Positions 1 through 8,267 of a stretch of DNA of 64,000 nt are shown here, one piece after another. The stretch comes from Clostridiales bacterium Firm_08 (GTDB lineage: Bacteria > Bacillota > Clostridia > Oscillospirales > QAKW01). The notes beneath the pieces were generated by a model. The model was given only the letters and a program-made list of their open reading frames with translations, was not told the DNA's origin and ran no database searches. The first letter of the stretch is position 1, and every line of letters starts with the position of its first letter. Where the stretch lies: contig LVAN01000021.1 in NCBI GenBank assembly GCA_001604045.1, forward strand, positions 29,234 to 93,233, in the 5' to 3' direction. A program made the translations under genes and the position numbers.

Positions 1-501
1 CTGCGCAGGCGGATCAAGGATATTTATTATTCCGTTTCCGCCACAACGCGGGCGCCCCGCAAAAATGAAACAGAGGGTGTTGATTATTTTTACATCAGCA
101 AATCCGAATTTGAGGATCTGATTCGCACGGACAGCGTGCTGGAATACACGGAATACTGCGGCAACTATTACGGAACACCAAAAAAAGAAGTTGATAAGAT
201 GCTTTCTCTCGGTAAGATCGTTTTGCTTGAGATCGAAACGTGCGGCGCGCTGCAGGTGATCGAAAAATGTAAAGAGGCGGTCTCCGTCTTTATCCTGCCG
301 CCGTCGTTCGAGGAACTCAGAAACCGTCTGACCGCTCGCAGCACCGAGCCGCCGGAGGTCGTAGAGTCCCGGCTTGAAAAGGCGAAATGGGAGATAGAAC
401 AGTCAGTCAAATATCAGTATAGGGTGATAAACGATACGGTGGAAAACGCTGTATCCTCGATCATAGATATCATCAATGAAAACAGAAAATCGGAGGAATG
501 A
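1..501 (+). CDS. gmk: Guanylate kinase, 5' end cut by window edge
   Basis: The frame is open from base 1, so the gene begins upstream of the window and only its last ~166 codons are present. It phosphorylates GMP to GDP with ATP in purine nucleotide supply. The visible residues include the SVSATTRAPR segment followed by GVDYFYIS, which is the GMP-binding region of guanylate kinases, then the EYTEYCGNYYGTP segment that contacts the guanine base. The P-loop lies outside the window. The stop is followed after 3 bases by rpoZ, matching the gmk-rpoZ order of Firmicutes. Identification is confident; the true start cannot be seen. Confidence 0.95.
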   Translation: MRRRIKDIYYSVSATTRAPRKNETEGVDYFYISKSEFEDLIRTDSVLEYTEYCGNYYGTPKKEVDKMLSLGKIVLLEIETCGALQVIEKCKEAVSVFILPPSFEELRNRLTARSTEPPEVVESRLEKAKWEIEQSVKYQYRVINDTVENAVSSIIDIINENRKSEE

Positions 502-504
502 ATT

Positions 505-705
505 ATGCTTTATCCCGCAGTCACAGATTTGGAAAAAACCACCAAAAGCCGCTATGGGCTTGTGATCCTCACCGCAAAAAGAGCGCGTCAGCTGGCGGAG
601 ACGAGCGAGGCCAACGGCGTTCCGATGTCGGAGAAACCCATCAAGCAAGCGATCCTTGATATCGCGGACGGCAAGGTGCGTTGTAAAGATCCTGACGAAG
701 AATAA
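505..705 (+). CDS. rpoZ: RNA polymerase omega subunit
   Basis: A 66-residue protein. Omega helps fold and hold the beta' subunit of RNA polymerase. The sequence has the family core SRYGLVILTAKRARQL at residues 14-29 and a conserved KPIKQAILDIADGKV stretch. The length is normal for Firmicutes omega. The start is supported by GGAGG ending about 7 bases upstream, overlapping the end of gmk. The next gene is priA; the coaBC gene that lies between rpoZ and priA in Bacillus is absent here. Confidence 0.95.
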   Translation: MLYPAVTDLEKTTKSRYGLVILTAKRARQLAETSEANGVPMSEKPIKQAILDIADGKVRCKDPDEE

Positions 706-717
706 GGACGTGTAGAG

Positions 718-3135
718 ATGGCTCTGGTCGTTCGTGTGGCGATCGCCGATATTGTTGAAAAGATCGACAAACCGTACGATTATATTTGCCGGATCCCTGT
801 GGATGATCCGGTCGGACGCCGTGCGCTCGTGCCGTTTGGAAACGCGGACACACCCCGGAAATGTCTGATCGTTGACAAATTTGAAACTGACGATGTTTCA
901 AATCTCAAAACATTGATCACATTTGTAGACGACGCGCCGGTCGTTGACAGCGAGAGGATAGATCTGCTGTTTTTCCTGAAAGAGCGTTATTTTATCACGC
1001 TTTACGGTGCGCTTAAATGTCTGCTGCCGCCGGCAATGGATCCGAAAATCCGGAAACAGTATTCCTACGCGGGCGGAGCGTATGATGAAAAATATCGACC
1101 GGTCGTTGACTTTTGCCTTAAAAAAAAGAAACCGGTCGCGCCGGATAAGTTCCCGGCGGATCTTATCCCGCTTGTTCGCCAGGCGATCGATGACGGTGTT
1201 TTGTCGGAAGTCATTACATCGTCGGGGCTTATGGGGGATCTTTCCGAAAAAATGATCTCTCTTGCCGTTCCGCCGGAGCAGGCGGACGGGTATATCTGTG
1301 ATCTGCCGAAGCGATATCAGGCGCAGGCGGATATCCTTGCGATGCTGATCGATACGCCCATCGTTTCCGTCAAGGAACTCATGTATATGACGGGGTGCGG
1401 TTTGTCATCTGTCAAAACATTGGAGAAAAAAGGCCTTATCACTTTATTTCGGCAGAGCGTTCCGAGGGAACCGTATGGTAAGCTGCCGAAAAAGATCGAC
1501 CACAGCGCTGTACCTCTCAATGCGGAGCAGCAGAAAGTCGTTGATGACATCATAGCGTCAATGGACAAGGGCGCGTCTACTCACTTGCTGTTCGGTGTGA
1601 CCGGCAGCGGCAAGACGAACGTATATATGAGCCTGATTCGCCAAACGCTTTCACGAGGCAAAAGCGCTATGTTCCTCGTGCCGGAGATTTCGCTGACGCC
1701 GCAGACATTGTCAAGGTTTTACGCGCGGTTCGGCGATGAGGTCGCCGTTATCCACAGCGGCCTTTCCAGAGGGCAGCGGCTGGATGAATGGAAAAAGATC
1801 CGGGACGGGAAAGCCCGTATCGTCGTTGGGACGCGCAGCGCCGTATTCGCGCCTGTAAAAAACCTCGGTATCATCATTATGGATGAGGAACACGAGGCGA
1901 GTTACAAATCAGAGGCGGCGCCGAGATTTCACGCGAGAGATATCGCGAAATACTTGTGCGCCCGCTTTTTGGCGCCTCTTGTGCTCGGATCCGCGACGCC
2001 GTGTATCGAGTCATACCGGGCGGCGGAGACCGGTAAATATATATTACATACACTGAAAACACGCGTCAATCATCAGCCGCTCCCCACAGTGGAGATGGTT
2101 GATATGCGCGAGGAGGAACAAAGCGAAGGCCTTCCCGTTATCAGCGCTTCATTGCGGGAAAAGATCCAAAAGGCCGTCGATCATAAAAAACAGGTCATTC
2201 TGTTTTTGAACAGAAGAGGCGCGCATACGATGGTAGCGTGCCGCAAATGCGGGTACGTACTGCGCTGCCCGAATTGCGGGATCACCATGACGTACCACTC
2301 CGCCAATCAAAGGTGTATCTGCCATTTCTGTTCGTACAGTGTTCCGGCGGTCCGTGAATGTCCGCAGTGTAAAGACCGCAACATCCGCATGTCGGGTGTC
2401 GGTGTTCAGCACGTTGAGGAAAAATTGCGGGAAATGTTCCCGCAGGTCGGCATCCTGCGTATGGATATGGACACGGTCACCGGTTATATCAGTTATCATA
2501 CAAAACTTGATGATTTTGCCAGGGGGAAATATCAGATCCTTTTAGGGACGCAAATGGTGGCGAAAGGACTCGATTTTCCGAATGTAACGCTGGTGGGCGT
2601 TTTGCAGGCGGATCAATCGCTTTACTTTGAAGATTTCCGGGCGGGGGAGAGGACTTTTTCTCTTTTGACGCAGGTGTGCGGCAGATCGGGACGCTCGGAG
2701 GACGCTGGCACCGCGGTGATCCAGACGTATTGCCCGGATCACGAGGTCCTGCGATACGCGAAAGAACAGGATTATCTTTCTTTTTACAAATATGAGATCG
2801 CGTTCCGTAAGGCGGTGACATACCCGCCGTTCTGCGATCTGGCGCTTTTTTCAATTTTCGGAAAGAACGCTGACCTGGCGATGGACGCGGCGAAAGCGTT
2901 GTTTTCCTCTCTTGAGAAACACGCCGCTACCGACGCGGCGGACATACCGCTTCGTTTGCTTCGTCCGACCGTACCGAAAATCGAAAGGATCAATGAAAAA
3001 TACAGGACCCAGTTGATCGTCAAATGTAAGAATTCAAAAAAATTACGGGATATCATACGTTGCTCGATGGCAGAGATCAGGCAAAAGTTTTCTGTCAACA
3101 TCAACGTTGATCTGTATCCGGTCACGTTTTTTTAG
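718..3135 (+). CDS. priA: Primosomal protein N' (replication restart helicase PriA)
   Basis: An 805-residue superfamily 2 DNA helicase that reloads the replisome at collapsed forks. The N-terminal third is the DNA-binding region. The helicase core has a Walker A GVTGSGKT at about residues 292-299 and a DEEH Walker B box at about 389-392. A cysteine cluster of four CxxC-like pairs at about residues 507-550 forms the two zinc sites typical of PriA. The length is usual. It lies 12 bases after rpoZ and 8 bases before def, within one operon. Confidence 0.96.
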   Translation: MALVVRVAIADIVEKIDKPYDYICRIPVDDPVGRRALVPFGNADTPRKCLIVDKFETDDVSNLKTLITFVDDAPVVDSERIDLLFFLKERYFITLYGALKCLLPPAMDPKIRKQYSYAGGAYDEKYRPVVDFCLKKKKPVAPDKFPADLIPLVRQAIDDGVLSEVITSSGLMGDLSEKMISLAVPPEQADGYICDLPKRYQAQADILAMLIDTPIVSVKELMYMTGCGLSSVKTLEKKGLITLFRQSVPREPYGKLPKKIDHSAVPLNAEQQKVVDDIIASMDKGASTHLLFGVTGSGKTNVYMSLIRQTLSRGKSAMFLVPEISLTPQTLSRFYARFGDEVAVIHSGLSRGQRLDEWKKIRDGKARIVVGTRSAVFAPVKNLGIIIMDEEHEASYKSEAAPRFHARDIAKYLCARFLAPLVLGSATPCIESYRAAETGKYILHTLKTRVNHQPLPTVEMVDMREEEQSEGLPVISASLREKIQKAVDHKKQVILFLNRRGAHTMVACRKCGYVLRCPNCGITMTYHSANQRCICHFCSYSVPAVRECPQCKDRNIRMSGVGVQHVEEKLREMFPQVGILRMDMDTVTGYISYHTKLDDFARGKYQILLGTQMVAKGLDFPNVTLVGVLQADQSLYFEDFRAGERTFSLLTQVCGRSGRSEDAGTAVIQTYCPDHEVLRYAKEQDYLSFYKYEIAFRKAVTYPPFCDLALFSIFGKNADLAMDAAKALFSSLEKHAATDAADIPLRLLRPTVPKIERINEKYRTQLIVKCKNSKKLRDIIRCSMAEIRQKFSVNINVDLYPVTFF

Positions 3136-3143
3136 GAGGCAGT

Positions 3144-3611
3144 ATGGCGTATAGAAATATAGTAAAAAACGATATGACCTTTCTGACAAAAAAATCAAGA
3201 GAGGTCGATCGTTTTGATGATAAACTGAAAACGCTTGTTGAGGATATGAAAGAGACGCTGACGCGGGAACAGGGCGTTGGTCTGGCCGCGCCGCAGGTCG
3301 GCGTACTGCGCCGCCTGTTCATCGTTGATTTCGGTGAGGAAGACAAGCATGATTTCCAGGTGTTCATCAATCCCGTTATCGTAAAGAAAAAAGGAAAAAA
3401 CCGTGATTATCAGGAGGGGTGTCTTTCATTTCCCGGAAGGCTGTTTTCCGTGGAACGTCCGGATATCGTTAAGATCAAGGCGCAGGATACGGACGGAAAG
3501 GAATTTACGGCGGAGTTCAGTGATTTCAAAGCACGCGCCATCATGCATGAAAACGATCATCTCAATGGCGTTGTGATCCCGATGATCGGTGAGGAAGAAG
3601 AAAAAGAATGA
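3144..3611 (+). CDS. def: Peptide deformylase
   Basis: A 155-residue metalloenzyme that removes the formyl group from the N terminus of new proteins. All three signature motifs are present: GVGLAAPQ at residues 44-51, EGCLS at 91-95 with metal ligand Cys93, and HENDH at 135-139 supplying two histidine ligands and the catalytic Glu136. A strong AGGAGG site precedes the ATG. Its last four bases overlap the start of fmt (ATGA type), so deformylase and formyltransferase, which act at opposite ends of the same cycle, are translationally coupled. Confidence 0.97.
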   Translation: MAYRNIVKNDMTFLTKKSREVDRFDDKLKTLVEDMKETLTREQGVGLAAPQVGVLRRLFIVDFGEEDKHDFQVFINPVIVKKKGKNRDYQEGCLSFPGRLFSVERPDIVKIKAQDTDGKEFTAEFSDFKARAIMHENDHLNGVVIPMIGEEEEKE

Positions 3612-4534
3612 TCCGTATAATGTTTATGGGCACACCGGATTTTGCCGTACCGACGCTGGAGGCACTGATCGAAAAGCACGATGTCGTATGCGTCGTTTCC
3701 CAGCCTGATCGCCCGAAAGGACGCGGACATAAAACGCAGCCCACCGCGACAAAAGAGACAGCCCTTCGCCGCGGCATTCCCGTGGAACAGCCTCTCACTC
3801 TTAAGGACGACGCTTTTAAGGGTACATTGGAGAAATATCATCCCGATATGATCGTAGTGGCGGCGTTCGGGCGGATCCTGCCGGAATATGTTCTGCGGTA
3901 TCCGAAATATGGATGTATAAACGTACACGGATCTGTTCTGCCGAAGTACCGAGGCGCCGCGCCCATTCAGTGGGCGGTGCTGAACGGTGAGACGGAAACC
4001 GGCGTCACCATCATGCATATGGCGCGCGAACTGGATGCCGGAGATATCATTTCTATCAAAAAAACAAACATTCTTCCGGCGGAGACGAGCGGGGAACTTT
4101 TTGACAGATTGAGCCGTCTCGGCGCGGAGGCGCTGATGGAAGTCATTGACAGCATTCGCGATGGTTCCGCGCCGCGCGTGCCGCAAAATGACGCGGAGGC
4201 GACTTATGCGCCTATGATCGATAAAAAGATGGCGCTTCTTGATTTTTCAATGCCCGCGGATCGTTTTGAACGCTTTGTAAGAGGGCTTGATCCATGGCCT
4301 GTCGCTTCCGTTGGCTTCAGGGGAGAACCGGTCAAGATCCGCAAAGCGGCGCCCGGACCGACCGTAAAAGCTAAGGCGGGCACGGTGTGCGATGTCACAA
4401 AGGACGGGATCACCGTTGCCTGTTCCGACGGAGGGTCCGTATGTATCAAACAGATCCAAAAACCCGGAAAAAAGGCGATTGACGCATATGCGTTCGCGCA
4501 AGGCGAGCATATTAAGATCGGAGATGTTTTTTAG
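3608..4534 (+). CDS. fmt: Methionyl-tRNA formyltransferase
   Basis: A 308-residue enzyme that formylates Met-tRNAi using 10-formyltetrahydrofolate. The N-terminal Rossmann-like formyltransferase domain starts with MFMGTPDFAVPTLEAL. The catalytic Asn and His fall in the INVHGSVLPKYRGAAP region at about residues 104-119 and the catalytic Asp in ELDAGD at about 141-146. The C-terminal portion from about residue 205 is the tRNA-binding domain. The start overlaps def by four bases. Length and neighbours are typical. Confidence 0.97.
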   Translation: MIRIMFMGTPDFAVPTLEALIEKHDVVCVVSQPDRPKGRGHKTQPTATKETALRRGIPVEQPLTLKDDAFKGTLEKYHPDMIVVAAFGRILPEYVLRYPKYGCINVHGSVLPKYRGAAPIQWAVLNGETETGVTIMHMARELDAGDIISIKKTNILPAETSGELFDRLSRLGAEALMEVIDSIRDGSAPRVPQNDAEATYAPMIDKKMALLDFSMPADRFERFVRGLDPWPVASVGFRGEPVKIRKAAPGPTVKAKAGTVCDVTKDGITVACSDGGSVCIKQIQKPGKKAIDAYAFAQGEHIKIGDVF

Positions 4535-4545
4535 GAGGAGCCCTG

Positions 4546-5226
4546 ATGCAGTATTATGATCTGTATTATATGATACTTGTCGTACCCGCTATCCTTCTCT
4601 CGCTTGTGATACAGGTACATCTGAAAAGAACGTATGCAAAGTTCGAAAAGATACCGAACGCAAAGGGTTACACCGGCGCGCAGATGGCGCGGGATATCCT
4701 TCAGCACGCAAAAAGCCCTGTTGTTGTGGAAAGCATTCCGGGCACACTTTCCGATCATTTCGATCCCACGGCGCAGCGGGTCAGACTTTCTTCCGACGTT
4801 TATAACGGAACCTCTGTTGCGGCGATCGGTGTCGCGGCGCATGAATGCGGGCACGCATTGCAGTTTCAGGCGCATTACGCCCCGATGCTTGTCAGAAACG
4901 CCGTTGTAAAGATCACCAACATCAGTTCGGCGCTGATCTATCCGCTTATCCTTCTTTCCGTGATCTTACAGATCAGCGGACTTTTGAGAATCGCCGTTGT
5001 CTGTTTTTTCATTGTCTTTCTGTTCCAACTCATCACGCTTCCCGTGGAATTTGACGCCAGCAGAAGGGCGTTGAATATCATTGAAAACAGCGGTTTTTCC
5101 GAGCGGGATGTCAGCGGTGCCAAAAGTGTTCTCGGCGCTGCCGCGATGACCTATGTCGCGGCGATGCTTGTCGCGTTGATGAACTTCCTTTCTTTCCTGC
5201 TGCGCGTGCGCAGGCGCGCCAAGTGA
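4546..5226 (+). CDS. Membrane zinc metallopeptidase, YugP family
   Basis: A 226-residue integral membrane protein with hydrophobic segments near residues 8-24, 127-145, 148-165 and 203-220. The zinc-binding motif HECGH sits at residues 99-103 and a probable third ligand, a Glu in PVEFDASRRA, at about 168; both are hallmarks of the YugP family (Pfam Zn_peptidase_2). The physiological substrate of the family is not established. It is preceded by GGAGG and its stop overlaps the rsmB start. Insertion of this gene between fmt and rsmB is common in Clostridia but not in Bacillus. Confidence 0.88.
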   Translation: MQYYDLYYMILVVPAILLSLVIQVHLKRTYAKFEKIPNAKGYTGAQMARDILQHAKSPVVVESIPGTLSDHFDPTAQRVRLSSDVYNGTSVAAIGVAAHECGHALQFQAHYAPMLVRNAVVKITNISSALIYPLILLSVILQISGLLRIAVVCFFIVFLFQLITLPVEFDASRRALNIIENSGFSERDVSGAKSVLGAAAMTYVAAMLVALMNFLSFLLRVRRRAK

Positions 5227-6485
5227 TGTCCGCACGTCAGGTCGCACTGGATCTTTTGATCCGCGTGGACCGGGAAAAAAGTTATCCGAATATTTTACTG
5301 GCGGAGCGGCTTTCCGTCTTGCCGGAAGCGCGGGACCGTTCGTTTTGCACAGAACTTGTCTGCGGCGTGACGGAACGAAAGATCACTCTGGATTACCATA
5401 TCGCGAACTGCCTTTCCATGCCTTTTAGGAAACTTCATATCGTCACACGAAACATACTTCGACTCGGAACGTATCAGATCCTCTTTATGAACGTTCCCGC
5501 GTCCGCCGCCTGCAACACATCGGTGGATCTCGCGAAGAAAAACGGTCAGGCAAGGTCCGCGGGACTTGTCAACGCAATTCTCAGAAAACTTGCCGTAACC
5601 CGGGAAACGCTGACTGTATTTGACGAAGATCCTGTCAGGTATCTTTCCATTCTGTATTCTGTCGATCCGTCGATCATATCGCTTCTCATAAAACAGTACG
5701 GTCAGGAATTCACGGAGGCGTATTTTACCGCTTTACAGAACAAACCGAAGGATCGCTCTGTGATCGCCGTTAATGTACTGCTCACGACCGGTGAGGAACT
5801 TCGCGGGAGACTTGCCGATGAAGGCGTATCGGCGGAAATGATCCATGACGATCTCATGGAGATCCGTTTTACCGGCAGGATCGAGGATCTCTCCTCTTAC
5901 CGGGAAGGACTTTTCCACTTTATCGGCAGAGAATCGTATGAAGCGATCGGGATGCTCGATGTGACGCCCGGACAAAATGTGATGGATTGCTGCAGCGCAC
6001 CGGGCGGAAAGACATTTCTGATGGCGTACAGAATGAAAAACAAGGGCGAGATCCTCGCCGTGGATATACATAAAAACAAGATCCGCCGTATGGAGGAACA
6101 AGCGGCGCGTCTGAAAATCCAAAATATACGTTTTCTGACCGCGGATGCTTCTCATTTCATGCCGGAACTTGAAGATCGCTTTGACAGAGTCCTTTGCGAC
6201 GTGCCTTGCAGCGGGCTCGGTATGATCGCGAAAAAGCCGGATATCCGCTATAAATCGATGGAGGATCTTTCTCTGATCGACGTGCAGCGTGATATCCTCA
6301 AAAACGCGCTTCGATACGTAAAACCGGAGGGTGCGGTTCTGTATTCAACCTGTACGGTCAACGATGAAGAAAACGGGCAGGCTGTCCGAAGCGTTTGCGG
6401 CGAGTATAAGATCAATGACCGACTGTTTTTACCGCAGACAGACGGTACTGACGGTTTTTATGCGGCACGGATCGAGAAAAAATGA
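5226..6485 (+). CDS. rsmB: 16S rRNA m5C967 methyltransferase RsmB
   Basis: A 419-residue SAM-dependent RNA methyltransferase. An N-terminal NusB-like RNA-binding domain spans about residues 1-135. The catalytic part shows the SAM-binding CCSAPGGKT motif at about 255-263, the CDVPCSGLG motif with the catalytic cysteine at about 324-332 and a second cysteine in YSTCT near 372. I chose the ATG at 5226, which overlaps the stop of the preceding gene; a GTG one codon upstream is possible. The gene overlaps rlmN by four bases. Confidence 0.94.
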   Translation: MSARQVALDLLIRVDREKSYPNILLAERLSVLPEARDRSFCTELVCGVTERKITLDYHIANCLSMPFRKLHIVTRNILRLGTYQILFMNVPASAACNTSVDLAKKNGQARSAGLVNAILRKLAVTRETLTVFDEDPVRYLSILYSVDPSIISLLIKQYGQEFTEAYFTALQNKPKDRSVIAVNVLLTTGEELRGRLADEGVSAEMIHDDLMEIRFTGRIEDLSSYREGLFHFIGRESYEAIGMLDVTPGQNVMDCCSAPGGKTFLMAYRMKNKGEILAVDIHKNKIRRMEEQAARLKIQNIRFLTADASHFMPELEDRFDRVLCDVPCSGLGMIAKKPDIRYKSMEDLSLIDVQRDILKNALRYVKPEGAVLYSTCTVNDEENGQAVRSVCGEYKINDRLFLPQTDGTDGFYAARIEKK

Positions 6486-7522
6486 TCGATTTAAAATCCA
6501 AAAATTTACAAGAACTGTGTGAATTCGTCACAAAGCTCAGCTATCCTAAATACAGAGCGGAGCAGCTTTTCAGGCGGATCCACGCCAGAGGCGCGCGTTC
6601 TTTTGACGAAATGACGGATCTGCCCAGGGAAATGATCTCGTATTTAAAAGAAAACGCCCGCATTTCCTTTGTGGAAACGGAACGCAAACTTACTTCGTCG
6701 TCGGACGGTACAGTGAAATATCTGTATCGCCTGCATGACGGCCACTTTGTGGAAACTGTTGTTATGAAATATCATCACGGATATTCCGTCTGTCTTTCTA
6801 CGCAGGTCGGCTGCCGTATGGGGTGCGCGTTCTGTCAATCCACCAAGGGCGGCAAGGTACGGGATCTCGCTCCGTCCGAGATCATCGATCAAATGATGTT
6901 CGCGGAGAGAGACCTTGATATAAGGATCGGTAATATCGTCCTGATGGGCATCGGAGAACCGCTGGATAATTTTGAAAACGTGATACGTTTTTTGGAACTT
7001 GTCGGTCATCCCAAAGGGCAAAATATCGGATATCGCCACATCTCGCTGTCCACCTGCGGTCTTGTCCCGAAAATATATCAGCTTGCCGAATACGACTTTC
7101 CCATTACACTTTCCGTTTCTTTGCACGCGCCGTTTGACGATATGAGAAACAAAATAATGCCTGTCAATCGAAAGTATGACATCAGCGCGCTTATGCGGGC
7201 GGTATTCGATTATCAAAAGATCACAAACCGCCGTGTTTCGTTTGAATATACGCTGATCCGCGGTATGAACGATACAAGGGAATGCGCCGCGCAGCTTGTA
7301 AAATTGCTGCGGGGAAGGCTTTGCCATGTAAACCTGATCCCGGTCAATAAGATACAAAATGAACGATTTGACGCTTCAGACAGACGCCATATCGCGGCAT
7401 TTCAGGAGTATCTTACGCAGCGCGGCGTAAACGCGACGGTGCGTCGAACGCTTGGCGCGGATATTTCCGCCTCTTGCGGACAACTCCGAAGCGATCAACT
7501 TGAAAAGGAGGGGACCTCTTGA
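6482..7522 (+). CDS. rlmN: 23S rRNA/tRNA adenine-C2 methyltransferase RlmN
   Basis: A 346-residue radical SAM enzyme that methylates A2503 of 23S rRNA and A37 of some tRNAs. The cluster motif CRMGCAFC (CxxxCxxC) is at about residues 117-124. A second essential cysteine occurs in SASCGQLR near the C terminus, as needed for the methyl-Cys intermediate. The N-terminal accessory domain begins with the LCEFVTKLSYPKYRAEQLF stretch. ATGA overlap with rsmB and overlap with the following phosphatase show a tightly packed operon. Confidence 0.97.
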   Translation: MIDLKSKNLQELCEFVTKLSYPKYRAEQLFRRIHARGARSFDEMTDLPREMISYLKENARISFVETERKLTSSSDGTVKYLYRLHDGHFVETVVMKYHHGYSVCLSTQVGCRMGCAFCQSTKGGKVRDLAPSEIIDQMMFAERDLDIRIGNIVLMGIGEPLDNFENVIRFLELVGHPKGQNIGYRHISLSTCGLVPKIYQLAEYDFPITLSVSLHAPFDDMRNKIMPVNRKYDISALMRAVFDYQKITNRRVSFEYTLIRGMNDTRECAAQLVKLLRGRLCHVNLIPVNKIQNERFDASDRRHIAAFQEYLTQRGVNATVRRTLGADISASCGQLRSDQLEKEGTS

Positions 7523-8241
7523 TCACCGCAGCTTTGTCGAATATCGGAAAGATACGAAAAGAAAATCAGGATGCTTACGCTGTCAGGCGGGTATCGGACG
7601 ATATCGTGTTCGCGGTCGTGTGCGACGGAATGGGCGGCGCGAACGGCGGCAGTATCGCGAGCCATATGGCGTGCGATTCACTGATGGAGGTTCTTGAAAA
7701 GAATTTCCGTTCCCGCGGCGACATACGCGGGATCATCCGAAAAGCCGTCAACCACGCGAACAGCATCGTTTTCGACGCGTCACTTAACGATCCTACCCTC
7801 AGCGGCATGGGAACGACGATGGTCCTTGCGATCGTTAATGGCGACGATCTGTATATCGCCAACGTCGGCGACAGCCGCGCGTATCTTTTGACAAATGACG
7901 CTCTTACTCAGATATCTACCGATCATTCAGCGGTACAGGAACTGGTCGATCTGGGCAAGATCACGAAAGAGGAGGCACGTGTGCATCCTCAGAAAAATCT
8001 GATCACGCGCGCGATCGGGGTGGATGATTTTGTAAAATTCGATTTTTATTCCTACCCGCTCGAAAAGAGTGATATCGTGCTGCTGTGCAGCGACGGTCTT
8101 TCCAATTTCTGCGGGGATGAGACGCTGAAAGATATACTGGGATCCGGCAAGGAGCCGGAAGCCGTCGTGCGGGATCTTGTGGATCACGCAAACGAGGAAG
8201 GCGGCAGAGATAACATTACAGCGCTTATCATCAAGCGCTGA
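7519..8241 (+). CDS. prpC: PP2C-type Ser/Thr phosphatase partner of PrkC
   Basis: A 240-residue PPM-family phosphatase. Metal-binding motifs are visible: the acidic residue in KENQDAY near residue 16, CDGMGG at about 36-41, GDSRAYL near 117-123, SDGLSNF near 192-198 and the terminal GRDN. Members reverse phosphorylation by the neighbouring PASTA kinase and act in the cytoplasm. The start is a TTG supported by a strong AAGGAGGGG site 6 bases upstream and by the family-typical N terminus; it overlaps the rlmN stop. The kinase gene follows after 26 bases. Confidence 0.95.
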   Translation: MITAALSNIGKIRKENQDAYAVRRVSDDIVFAVVCDGMGGANGGSIASHMACDSLMEVLEKNFRSRGDIRGIIRKAVNHANSIVFDASLNDPTLSGMGTTMVLAIVNGDDLYIANVGDSRAYLLTNDALTQISTDHSAVQELVDLGKITKEEARVHPQKNLITRAIGVDDFVKFDFYSYPLEKSDIVLLCSDGLSNFCGDETLKDILGSGKEPEAVVRDLVDHANEEGGRDNITALIIKR

Positions 8242-8267
8242 CGGATATATAAAGTCGGAGGATCTAT